DNA of 34,823 nucleotides from Streptomyces sp. SID9727 (GTDB taxonomy: Bacteria; Actinomycetota; Actinomycetes; Streptomycetales; Streptomycetaceae). The notes under the pieces are model-generated. The model ran no database searches. It was not told the DNA's origin and saw only the letters and a list, made by a program, of their open reading frames with translations. Within the stretch, counting starts at the first letter, position 1. The number at the start of each line of letters is the position of its first letter. The DNA lies in the NCBI RefSeq assembly GCF_010550605.1, contig NZ_JAAGNI010000311.1, positions 1 through 34,823 on the forward strand, written 5' to 3'. The position numbers and the translations under genes are program-made. Below are positions 22,174-29,645 of this stretch, piece by piece.

Positions 22174-22962
22174 GTGAAGCTCGCTTTCTCCACCCTCGGG
22201 GTGCCGGGGCTGCCCATGCCCGAGGTCGTCCGGCTGGCCGCCGGCCACGGCTACCAGGGGGTCGAGCTGCGCGCCCACCCCGAGGAGCCGGTGCACCTGG
22301 GCCTCGGTCAGGCCGAGCGGGCGGCCGCGCGCGCGGAGTTCGAGCGCGGCGGGGTCGAGATCCTCGGCGTGGCGGGGTACGCGCAGGTGGCCGCCGAGGG
22401 GTACGACCAGCCGGTCCTGGACGAGCTGGCCGCGCTGACCGAGCTGGCCCGGGACCTGGGCGCGTCGTTCGTCCGGGTGTTCCCGGGCGGCGGCGACCAG
22501 GATCCGGAGGAGGCCGACGCGGCGGCCGCGCGCAGGCTCGGGGCGGCCGCTCCGTACGCCGCCGACCTGGGCGTACGCATCCTGCTGGAGACCCACGACT
22601 CGCACCGGGCGGGGGCCGATGTGGCCCGGGTGGCCGGGACGGTGGGGCACAAGAGCATCGGTGCGCTGTGGGACGTCATGCACACCTGGCTGGCGGGCGA
22701 GGAGCCGGTGGCCAGTCACGCGGTGCTGGCCCCGCACCTCGGCTACGTGCAGGTGAAGGACATCGCGTCGGCGGACGACACCACGCCGCTCGTCCTCGGG
22801 GACGGGGTGCTGCCGCTGCGGGCGTGCCTGGACACGCTGGACCCGGACGGCTGGGTCTGCTGGGAGTACGAGAAGCGCTGGTACCCGGGGGCGGCGGAGC
22901 TGCCGGAGCTGCTCGGCGCGGGGCGCGAGCACCTGCTGCGGCTGGGCGCGCCGAAGCAGTGA
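22174..22962 (+). CDS. Second sugar phosphate isomerase/epimerase (TIM barrel)
   Basis: A 262-residue xylose-isomerase-like TIM-barrel protein. It starts with KLAFSTLGVPGLPMPEVVRL, and the metal-ligand positions are Glu in ILLETHDS, Asp and His in ALWDVMHTW, and Glu in VCWEYEKRW. It differs enough from the isomerase at 17.7-18.5 kb to act on another intermediate or catalyse another step. GTG 22174 has GAAGGA about 8 bases upstream. It lies 108 bp after the LacI gene on the same strand. TAGGGT (22107-22112) in the gap looks like a separate -10, so it may have its own promoter. Membership of the sugar module is inferred from position and family. Confidence 0.9.
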   Translation: MKLAFSTLGVPGLPMPEVVRLAAGHGYQGVELRAHPEEPVHLGLGQAERAAARAEFERGGVEILGVAGYAQVAAEGYDQPVLDELAALTELARDLGASFVRVFPGGGDQDPEEADAAAARRLGAAAPYAADLGVRILLETHDSHRAGADVARVAGTVGHKSIGALWDVMHTWLAGEEPVASHAVLAPHLGYVQVKDIASADDTTPLVLGDGVLPLRACLDTLDPDGWVCWEYEKRWYPGAAELPELLGAGREHLLRLGAPKQ

Positions 22963-22968
22963 GCGGTC

Positions 22969-23856
22969 TCAGGCGGGTACCGGTTCCGGGGCGGGCGCCC
23001 GGCGCGTCCCGGCCAGTGAGGTGAGCGCCACCCCGCCGACCAGGAGCGCCGCCGCGCACCACCGCAGCGGGCTCACCGACTCGCCGAGCACCAGCGCGGC
23101 CGAGGACATCCCGAAGACGGGCACGAGCAGGGTGAACGGGGCGACCGAGGACGCCGGGTAGCGGCTGAGCAGGAAGCCCCACGCACCGAAGCCGAGGACC
23201 GTGGCGATCCAGGCGACGTAGACGATGGCCCCGGCCCCGCTCCAGTCGAGCCCGGCCAGGGCCTCGCGGTCGCGGTCCCAGCCCTCGAAGAGCAGGGAGA
23301 GCCCGAGGAGCGGCAGGACGGGCACGGTCGAGACCCACACCATGAAGTTGAGCGGGTCGGGCGGTGCGGCCTTGCGGGTCAGCACGTTGGACACGCCCCA
23401 GCAGGCCGCCGCCGCGATGACCAGGACGAAGGCGAGCACGGGGCCGCTCGCGCCCTCGTCGACCGCCGCGACGCCGATGCCGGCGAGCGCCACGCCCATG
23501 CCCAGCAGCTTCACGCGCCCCGGACGTTCGCCCAGTGCCACGGCCGCGAAGAGGGCGGTGAACACCGCCTGGACCTGGAGCACGAGCGAGGAGAGCCCGG
23601 CGCCCATCCCCCGGTCCATGCCGATGAAGAGCAGCCCGAACTTGGCGACCCCGAGGGCGAGCCCGACCCCCGCGATCCACTTCCAGGCGACCTTCGGCCT
23701 GCCCACGAAGAAGACGGCCGGGAGGGCGGCGGTCAGGAAGCGGAGTGCCGAGAAGAGCAGCGGCGGGACGTGGTCGAGGCCCAGCTCGATGACGACGAAG
23801 TTGACACCCCAGACGGCTGCCACCAGGGCGGCCAGGGCGATGTGGAGGGGACGCAT
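22969..23856 (-). CDS. EamA/DMT-family exporter
   Basis: A 295-residue membrane protein with ten predicted TM helices in two EamA repeats, the drug/metabolite transporter layout. The first helix (LHIALAALVAAVWGVNFVVIE) contains the W-G-x-N-F pattern, and a second repeat begins near GASGPVLAFVLVIAAAACWGVSNVL. Such proteins usually export amino acids or other metabolites. ATG 23856 is taken because it directly precedes TM1; the in-frame ATG at 23883 is possible and neither has a strong ribosome site. Its end converges on the isomerase gene with only 6 bp between stops. It diverges from a LysR regulator, which probably controls it. Confidence 0.9.
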   Translation of the reverse strand: MRPLHIALAALVAAVWGVNFVVIELGLDHVPPLLFSALRFLTAALPAVFFVGRPKVAWKWIAGVGLALGVAKFGLLFIGMDRGMGAGLSSLVLQVQAVFTALFAAVALGERPGRVKLLGMGVALAGIGVAAVDEGASGPVLAFVLVIAAAACWGVSNVLTRKAAPPDPLNFMVWVSTVPVLPLLGLSLLFEGWDRDREALAGLDWSGAGAIVYVAWIATVLGFGAWGFLLSRYPASSVAPFTLLVPVFGMSSAALVLGESVSPLRWCAAALLVGGVALTSLAGTRRAPAPEPVPA

Positions 23857-23916
23857 GCACCGAGGATCACCCGCCCCGACCATGTAGCACCAGCGCGCGT
23901 TCCTTCATGGTGGAAT

Positions 23917-23929
23917 TGAGCACTGCTAA
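23917..23929. promoter_or_regulatory. LysR-type T-N11-A box
   Basis: In the 102-bp gap between the EamA and LysR genes, T(23917)-N11-A(23929) encloses the dyad AGCA-C-TGCT. This is the usual form of a LysR site. It is 30 bp upstream of the regulator's start. Confidence 0.5.
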
Positions 23930-23958
23930 TGATTCACGGCCCGTTCCGGAGGCTTCGG

Positions 23959-24867
23959 ATGCTCGATCTCGCCCGGCTGCGCGCGCTGCACGCGGTCTCC
24001 GTCCACGGTTCGGTCGCCGGCGCGGCGGCGGCCCTCGGCTACACCCCGTCGGCGATCTCGCAGCAGATCACCAAGCTGGAGCGGGAGACCCGCACGACGT
24101 TGCTGGAACGGCGCGGCCGGGGCGTCGCGCTGACCGAGGAGGCCGTCCACCTGGTCTCCGCCGCCCAGCAGTTGCTGGCGATCGTGGAGCGCGCCGAGAC
24201 CTCGTTGGAGGAGCGCCGGGGGCTGCCGACGGGACGCCTTTCGGTGGGTGCGTTCGCCTCGGCGGCGCGCGGGCTGCTGCCGGGGGTGCTGGCGGATCTG
24301 GACCGGGGCCACCCGGGGCTCGACGTGCGGATGACCGAGGTGGACCCGCACCTGTCGGTGGACCTGGTCGCGAAGGGCGTGATCGACCTGGCCGTCGCGC
24401 ACGACTGGGACATCGCGCCGCTGCCGGCGCCGGAGGGCGTGGAGCAGGCGGTGATCGGGGACGACGCGTGCGACCTGCTGGTCCCGGCGGGGCACCGGCT
24501 GGCGGGGCGGGACGGGGTACTGCGCGCGGAGCTGGCCCGGGAGCGGTGGATCTGCCAGCCGCCGGGGACGGTCTGCCACGACTGGCTCGTGCGGACGCTG
24601 CGCGCGGCGGGCTACGAGCCGGACATCCGGCACCAGGCGGAGGAGAACCACACCCAGCTCGCCCTGCTCGCCGCCGGTCTCGGGGTCGCGATGATCCCCC
24701 GGCTTGGGCGCGGGCCGCTGCCGGAGGGCGTGGTGGCGGTGCGGATGGACCCGGTGCCGGTGCGGCGGCTGTACGCGCTGTGGCGGACGGGGGCGGCCCG
24801 GCGGCCCGCGATCACGGCGGCGGTGGCCGCGCTCCAGGCACACGGGGCGCGGGTGGGGCTGCGGTAG
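23959..24867 (+). CDS. LysR-family transcriptional regulator
   Basis: A 302-residue LysR regulator. The winged helix-turn-helix occupies residues 1-60 (LRALHAVSVHGSVAGAAAAL, SAISQQITKLERE). The ligand domain follows, with AGLGVAMIPRLG near residue 250. ATG 23959 has GGAGG 7 bases upstream; an earlier in-frame ATG at 23929 lies inside the putative LysR box and is rejected. It diverges from the EamA exporter gene, a common pairing in which the regulator senses the exported metabolite. The ligand is unknown. Confidence 0.94.
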   Translation: MLDLARLRALHAVSVHGSVAGAAAALGYTPSAISQQITKLERETRTTLLERRGRGVALTEEAVHLVSAAQQLLAIVERAETSLEERRGLPTGRLSVGAFASAARGLLPGVLADLDRGHPGLDVRMTEVDPHLSVDLVAKGVIDLAVAHDWDIAPLPAPEGVEQAVIGDDACDLLVPAGHRLAGRDGVLRAELARERWICQPPGTVCHDWLVRTLRAAGYEPDIRHQAEENHTQLALLAAGLGVAMIPRLGRGPLPEGVVAVRMDPVPVRRLYALWRTGAARRPAITAAVAALQAHGARVGLR

Positions 24868-24945
24868 GCCGGTCAGCCGGGACGTGCGACGACACCCGAC
24901 GGCACCCGACGACCGGGAGGGACGCGCTCAAAACGGTCCGCACCC

Positions 24946-24995
24946 TTGACCGGAAGTTATTTTCTGGATATCCGTGCTCCTTGGAAGTTTCTTTC
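24946..24995 (+). promoter_or_regulatory. GH3 promoter region with two direct repeats
   Basis: The 164-bp gap ahead of the GH3 gene has an AT-rich patch. A -35-like TTGACC (24946-24951) is followed 17 bp later by TATCCG. Overlapping it are two direct repeats: GGAAGTTATTTTC (24952-24964) and GGAAGTTTCTTTC (24983-24995), 11 of 13 identical and 31 bp apart, about three helical turns. They are likely regulator sites on one DNA face. Confidence 0.5.
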
Positions 24996-25031
24996 ACCCC
25001 CTCGTCACCGAGAACGGCCGAAGGAGCTCAC

Positions 25032-26882
25032 GTGCACCACCGCACCTCCAGACGCACCCTGCTCACCGCCACCGCCGCCACCGCGGTCGCCGCAGCGGCC
25101 GGCATGGCGACCGCCCCGGGGGCCCTCGCCTCCCAGGGCTCCGCGCACAGCGGTCACACCTCCGCCGCCACGACCCGGCGGCTGAAGCGGCTCATCTCCC
25201 GGATGAGCCTGGAGGAGAAGGTCGGCCAGCTCTTCGTCATGCGGGTCTACGGGCACTCCGCCACCGACCCCGACCAGGCCGACATCGACGCCAACCTCGC
25301 CGAGATCGGGGTGCGTACGGCCGCCGAGATGATCGCCAAGTACCACGTCGGCGGGATCATCTACTTCGCCTGGGCCCACAACACCCGCGACCCGCACCAG
25401 ATCGCCGAGCTCTCCAACGGCATCCAGCGCGCGGGCCTCGCGGGCCCGTCCCGCATCCCGCTGCTGGTCTCCACCGACCAGGAGCACGGCATCGTCTGCC
25501 GCGTCGGCGAGCCGGCCACGCTGATGCCGGGCGCGATGGCGCTGGGCGCGGGCGGTTCGCGCTCCGACGCCCGCAGGGCCGGGCAGATCGCGGGCGCCGA
25601 GCTGGCGGCGATCGGCATCAACCAGAACTACGCGCCGGACGCCGACGTCAACGTGAACCCGGCCAACCCGGTCATCGGCGTCCGCTCCTTCGGCTCGGAT
25701 CCGCAGTCCGTGGCCGGGATGGTCGCCGCGCAGGTGAAGGGGTACCAGAGCGCGGGAATCGCCTCCACGGCCAAGCACTTCCCGGGCCACGGCGACACCA
25801 GCACCGACAGCCACACGGGCCTGCCGGTCATCGGCCACACCCGGGAGCAGTGGGCGGAGCTGGACGCGCCCCCGTTCCGGGCGGCCATCGCGGCGGGCAT
25901 CGACTCGATCATGACCGCGCACATCGTGGTGCCCGCGCTCGACCCGGCCGAGGACCCGGCGACCCTCTCCAAGCCGATCCTCACCGGCATCCTGCGCGAG
26001 GAACTGGGCTACGACGGGGTCGTGGTCACCGACTCGCTCGGCATGCAGGGCGTGCGCACGAAGTACGGGGACGAGCGGGTGCCGGTGCTCGCGGTCCAGG
26101 CGGGCGTGGACCAGCTGCTGAACCCGCCGAGCCTGGACGTCTCGTGGAACGCGCTGCTGGCGGCCGTGAAGAGCGGCGAGGTCAGCGAGGCCCGGCTCGA
26201 CGAATCGATCCTGCGCATCCTGCGCCTGAAGACGAAACTGGGGCTCTTCGACCAGCCGTTCGTCTCCGGGCGCGGGGTGGACCGTACGGTCGGCACCCGG
26301 GCGCATCTGGCCGCCGCCGACCGGATCGCCGAGCACACGACGACCCTGCTGGCGAACGAGGGCCGGCTGCTGCCGCTGTCGCGCCGCTCGCACCGCAACC
26401 TGCTGGTGGTGGGCGCCGACCCGGCCTCGCCCTCGGGCACCACGGGCCCGCCGACGACGACGCTGGCCGGGGCGTTCGAGGAGCTGGGCTTCGTGGCGAC
26501 CGCGCTGTCCACCGGGACCGCGCCCACCAAGGCGGCCATCGACGCGGCGGTGGCGGCCGCGCGGGGCAAGGACGCGGTGGTGGTGGGGACGTACAACGTC
26601 TCGGCCACCAGTTCGCAGCGGACGCTGGTCGGCGCGCTGGCCGCGACGGGCGTCCCGGTGGTCACGGTCGCCATCCGCAACCCGTACGACATCGCGCAAT
26701 TGGCGGGCACGGGGCACCGGGCGCACCTGGCCGCCTACTCCTGGACCGACGTGGAGCTCCGCGCGGCGGCCCGGGTGATCGCGGGCCGGGTCCGGCCGGA
26801 GGGGAAGCTCCCGGTGCCGGTGCAGCGGGCGGACGACCCGTCGAAGGTGCTGTACCCGGTGGGGTACGGGCTGACGTACTGA
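25032..26882 (+). CDS. Secreted glycoside hydrolase family 3 enzyme (beta-N-acetylhexosaminidase type)
   Basis: A 616-residue exported enzyme. The N-terminus has a twin-arginine signal (TSRRTLLTA) with an Ala-rich core and likely cleavage after GALA (about residue 35). The GH3 barrel contains KHFPGHGDTSTDSH from Lys248, the NagZ-type loop whose His/Asp serve as acid/base, and the nucleophile Asp334 in VVVTDSLGM. A C-terminal alpha/beta domain (about 440-616) follows, longer than in cytosolic NagZ. It probably releases N-acetylglucosamine from chitin or peptidoglycan fragments outside the cell. GTG 25032 has AAGGAG 6 bases upstream. It converges on the peptidase gene with an 18-bp hairpin between. 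Direct repeats ahead of it suggest substrate-dependent control. Confidence 0.93.
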   Translation: MHHRTSRRTLLTATAATAVAAAAGMATAPGALASQGSAHSGHTSAATTRRLKRLISRMSLEEKVGQLFVMRVYGHSATDPDQADIDANLAEIGVRTAAEMIAKYHVGGIIYFAWAHNTRDPHQIAELSNGIQRAGLAGPSRIPLLVSTDQEHGIVCRVGEPATLMPGAMALGAGGSRSDARRAGQIAGAELAAIGINQNYAPDADVNVNPANPVIGVRSFGSDPQSVAGMVAAQVKGYQSAGIASTAKHFPGHGDTSTDSHTGLPVIGHTREQWAELDAPPFRAAIAAGIDSIMTAHIVVPALDPAEDPATLSKPILTGILREELGYDGVVVTDSLGMQGVRTKYGDERVPVLAVQAGVDQLLNPPSLDVSWNALLAAVKSGEVSEARLDESILRILRLKTKLGLFDQPFVSGRGVDRTVGTRAHLAAADRIAEHTTTLLANEGRLLPLSRRSHRNLLVVGADPASPSGTTGPPTTTLAGAFEELGFVATALSTGTAPTKAAIDAAVAAARGKDAVVVGTYNVSATSSQRTLVGALAATGVPVVTVAIRNPYDIAQLAGTGHRAHLAAYSWTDVELRAAARVIAGRVRPEGKLPVPVQRADDPSKVLYPVGYGLTY

Positions 26883-26888
26883 CCGGAG

Positions 26889-26930
26889 CCCCGCCCCGGC
26901 GGCCGTGAGACCACGGCCGCCGGGGCGGGG
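26889..26930. terminator. 18-bp perfect hairpin, bidirectional terminator
   Basis: 18 bases at 26889-26906 (CCCCGCCCCGGCGGCCGT) pair perfectly with 26913-26930 around the loop GAGACC. It stands between the convergent GH3 and S37-like peptidase stops, 6 bp from each. There is no U-run, as is common in Streptomyces. Confidence 0.85.
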
Positions 26931-26935
26931 TCACG

Positions 26936-28411
26936 TCACGGGCGCCGCACGCCGAGGCGGTGGTCGGTCGTCAGCTCCTTGTTGTCGAGCCGCGCGTCGA
27001 ACTTCGCGAGCGGCTTCGCCTTGGACTCGTCCTGCTGGACGGCGGCCGGGGCGACGCCCGCCCACCGCAGGATCGCGGCGGTGGCCGTGGCGTTCTCCGA
27101 GGGCGCGAGGCCCGCGACGTTCGATCCGTGGTTCCCGCCGGGCACGGTGAACACGTAGCTGTCACGGGCGCCCGCCCCGAGCCGGAAGCGCTCGGCGCCC
27201 CACGGGTCGTTCTCGCCGTAGACGTACAGCATGTGCGTGGCGTGGTGCTTCACCCACGTGTCGACGTCCCGCATCACCGAGGGCTGGAACTTCATCGGGA
27301 TGGAGCGCGGCACGAAGGTGCGTGGCGGCTGGTAGCCGTAGCGGCTCAGCTTGCCCAGCCAGGGCTGCTTGATGTCGGGCGAGCCGAGCTGGGTGCCCGC
27401 CTGGTAGTAGTACGGGGTGTAGTTGGCCAGGCCCTGGTCGGCGTAGGCGGAGAAGCCGGAGATCGAGTCGACCGAGTCCCAGATCTCCTGGTCGGTCGCC
27501 TTCTTCGCGTCGGCCGGGAGGCTGTCGCAGTCGGCCAGCAGGCTGTACTGCCAGAACGCCCACACGTAGTCCATGACGACGGCCTCGTACGCCCGGTCCA
27601 GGGAGCCGACGGTGTCGAAGGTGTAGCCGTTGTCGGCCGCGTACCGCGCGTACTTCTCCTCCAGCGGCGCGCGGCGGACCAGGGCCTCGCGCTGGACGCC
27701 GCCGAGCTTGTCGCGGCACTCCTCGGTGCCGACCTTCGCGAAGAACCGGTCGTACGCCGAGTCCTCCTTGTTCACCACGTCGTTGGGGGCGACGTAGGCG
27801 ACGACGCCGTCCATGTCCTTCGGGTAGAAGCGCTCGTAGTACGTGGCGGTCATGCCGCCCTTGGAGCCGCCGGTGGTCAGCCAGTTCTCGGAGTAGATCC
27901 GCTTGAGCGCGGTGAAGACGCGGTGCTGGTCACTGGCCGCCTGCCAGATGTCGAGCTTGGACCAGTCGGCGGGCGAGGGGCGTGACGGGGTGAAGAACCG
28001 GTATTCCAGCGAGACCTGGTTGCCGTCGATGATCCGGGTGGGCTCGGAGCGGCTGGGGTTGGTCGAGACGTTGTAGCCGCCGGTGTAGAAGACCGTCGGA
28101 CGGGAGGTGTCCTTGTGCAGCAGGGTGATCCGCTGCTGGAACGTCCCCTTGGACGGGTGGCGGTGGTCGACCGGCTGGGTGTAGTTCAGGACGAAGTAGC
28201 GGTAGCCGGCGTAGGGCTTCTCCTCGATGAGACTCATGCCTGGGATGGCCAGGATGCGGTCCTTGATGTCCGTGCTCGTTCCGCTGTCGCTCACGGCGGT
28301 GCGGAGCGAGGCCGGTCCGGCGGCGGTGGCCGCCCCGGCCGAGGCACCCGTCGCACTCACCGTGCCGATGAGCACCGCGAGCGACAGGATTCCTCTGAGC
28401 GCCTTGCGCAT
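26936..28411 (-). CDS. Secreted tripeptidyl aminopeptidase (S37/PS-10 family)
   Basis: A 491-residue exported serine peptidase of the PS-10/S37 group, alpha/beta-hydrolase fold, known in Streptomyces as extracellular tripeptidyl aminopeptidases. Residues 1-31 are a Sec signal peptide (MRKALRGILSLAVLIGTVSA then Ala-rich). The nucleophile is Ser183 in TTGGSKGGMTA, with Asp402 in YGENDPWG and His428 in GGNHGSN completing the triad. The start is ATG 28411 with GGGGAGG 8 bases upstream. TAGGTT on the minus strand (28490-28495) is a likely -10. Expected role: stripping tripeptides from secreted proteins or from peptides in the medium. Gene order with the GH3 enzyme suggests a shared nutrient-scavenging theme, not an operon (they converge). 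Confidence 0.92.
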   Translation of the reverse strand: MRKALRGILSLAVLIGTVSATGASAGAATAAGPASLRTAVSDSGTSTDIKDRILAIPGMSLIEEKPYAGYRYFVLNYTQPVDHRHPSKGTFQQRITLLHKDTSRPTVFYTGGYNVSTNPSRSEPTRIIDGNQVSLEYRFFTPSRPSPADWSKLDIWQAASDQHRVFTALKRIYSENWLTTGGSKGGMTATYYERFYPKDMDGVVAYVAPNDVVNKEDSAYDRFFAKVGTEECRDKLGGVQREALVRRAPLEEKYARYAADNGYTFDTVGSLDRAYEAVVMDYVWAFWQYSLLADCDSLPADAKKATDQEIWDSVDSISGFSAYADQGLANYTPYYYQAGTQLGSPDIKQPWLGKLSRYGYQPPRTFVPRSIPMKFQPSVMRDVDTWVKHHATHMLYVYGENDPWGAERFRLGAGARDSYVFTVPGGNHGSNVAGLAPSENATATAAILRWAGVAPAAVQQDESKAKPLAKFDARLDNKELTTDHRLGVRRP

Positions 28412-28508
28412 GCGTGTCCTCCCCTGAGCCGTCTCCGGAGTCCCGTGAGCACGCCTCTTGGTCCACAGCTGACGCGGTGAACCTAGCGGGGGAACACACG
28501 TCCCACCA

Positions 28509-28526
28509 GACCCCCTTGCGGGGGTC
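28509..28526 (-). terminator. Terminator of the small secreted protein gene
   Basis: GACCCCC (28509-28515) pairs with GGGGGTC (28520-28526) around TTGC, 17 bp past the stop of the small secreted protein gene on the minus strand. Confidence 0.75.
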
Positions 28527-28543
28527 CGGGAGGTGTCACCCGG

Positions 28544-28960
28544 TCAGCACAGGATCCAGCTCGTGCGGGCGCCCTTGCCGGCGACGGTGCCGGAGACCCG
28601 CACGCACCGGTTCAGGGCGTGCACGGTCACCGGGCCCGCCCGCTGGGTGTAACGGCCGCTGTCCGTGACGGGGAGGCCGCCGCGCGGCTGGATGGTCACG
28701 GTCATGGGGCGGCGCTTGCCGGGTCTGGCGGCGACGGCGGTGACGCACGCGTAGGCGCGCGACTTGTAGACGCGCAGCTCACCCGTCGCGAACTTCACCG
28801 TCTTCTTCGGGCGGCCCGCGCACACCGAGGCGGCGTCCGCGCTCCCCGCGACCGCCCCGCCGAGTACCAGTGCGAAGACGGTGGCCAGGGCGAGGACCAC
28901 GGCATGGCGGCCGAGCCCGCGCCGCACGCCCCGGGCATGTCCTTCGGTCCCTCTGGTCAC
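28544..28960 (-). CDS. Small secreted protein of unknown function
   Basis: A 138-residue protein. A signal peptide spans about residues 1-44 (hydrophobic core AVVLALATVFALVLGGAVAG, cleavage after ADA). The mature part, about 94 residues, is basic and beta-rich. It has four cysteines: one near its start (SVCAGR), one in YACVTA, one in NRCVRV and the final residue. Two disulfides are therefore likely. It resembles small exported Streptomyces proteins without known role. GTG 28960 is supported by GGGG 8 bases upstream. It lies upstream of the peptidase gene on the same strand but has its own terminator. Confidence 0.8.
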   Translation of the reverse strand: MTRGTEGHARGVRRGLGRHAVVLALATVFALVLGGAVAGSADAASVCAGRPKKTVKFATGELRVYKSRAYACVTAVAARPGKRRPMTVTIQPRGGLPVTDSGRYTQRAGPVTVHALNRCVRVSGTVAGKGARTSWILC

Positions 28961-29145
28961 AGCAGCCCCATCACTTCATCGAACATGCGCGCCTCTACCC
29001 GACACCTGGGCGCATATGCCTGTACCTGCGTACGACGCGGGAGGCCATCCGGAGGTTGCATCCGGCGGGCCCGGCACCTGCGCGGACCGGAGCGGCCCAC
29101 CATGGAGCCGGACAGGACAGACCACCACGAAAGGCAGGAACCGTC

Positions 29146-29637
29146 ATGACCCGATCCCGCTCCGCCCGGCGCACCGCCGGCCGTACGCTGCTCGCCTCGG
29201 CGCTCCTCGCCGCCGCCGTCGCCGTGCCCGCCGCCGCCACGGCCGCCCCGCGTGAGGCGTCCGCCGGGGCGACGGTCCGGGACGAGACGGAGACCCGGGA
29301 ATCGCGGCTGGTGGACGACTTCTACAGCGCGTACGTCGACGCGGTGGCCGCCGAGGACGGCGGGGACCTCGCCACCGCGCTGCGCGGCTTCTACCTCACC
29401 CCCGGGCTGCGTGCCCGCCTCGCCGACTGGGAGGCGGCGAACCACGCGGACGGCGTGCTCCTCGCCCAGGACGTCCCGGTGGACCACCGGGTCACCGCCG
29501 GCCACAGCGGCGCCGGACACACCTGGTCCACGGTCCGGCTCACCTGGGGATCGCCCGAGGACCCCGCGTACACCTACTTGACCGTGCGGTCCGACCTGGC
29601 GACCGGGAAGATCTCGGGGATCCGCGACGGGGAATAG
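29146..29637 (+). CDS. Exported hypothetical protein
   Basis: A 163-residue protein with an N-terminal signal: Arg-rich start (MTRSRSARRTAGR), core TLLASALLAAAVAVPAA, cleavage near ATAA. The remainder (about 125 residues) is acidic with a helix VDDFYSAYVDAVAAED and beta-rich ends (YTYLTVRSDLATGKI). This recalls NTF2-like or DUF-type small extracellular domains, but I cannot name the family. ATG 29146 has GGCAGGA 7 bases upstream. It ends 8 bp from the stop of the convergent ABC transporter gene, with no obvious hairpin in that tiny gap. In the 185-bp region upstream (28961-29145) I see no further gene. Confidence 0.78.
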   Translation: MTRSRSARRTAGRTLLASALLAAAVAVPAAATAAPREASAGATVRDETETRESRLVDDFYSAYVDAVAAEDGGDLATALRGFYLTPGLRARLADWEAANHADGVLLAQDVPVDHRVTAGHSGAGHTWSTVRLTWGSPEDPAYTYLTVRSDLATGKISGIRDGE

Positions 29638-29645
29638 GCCCTGGA

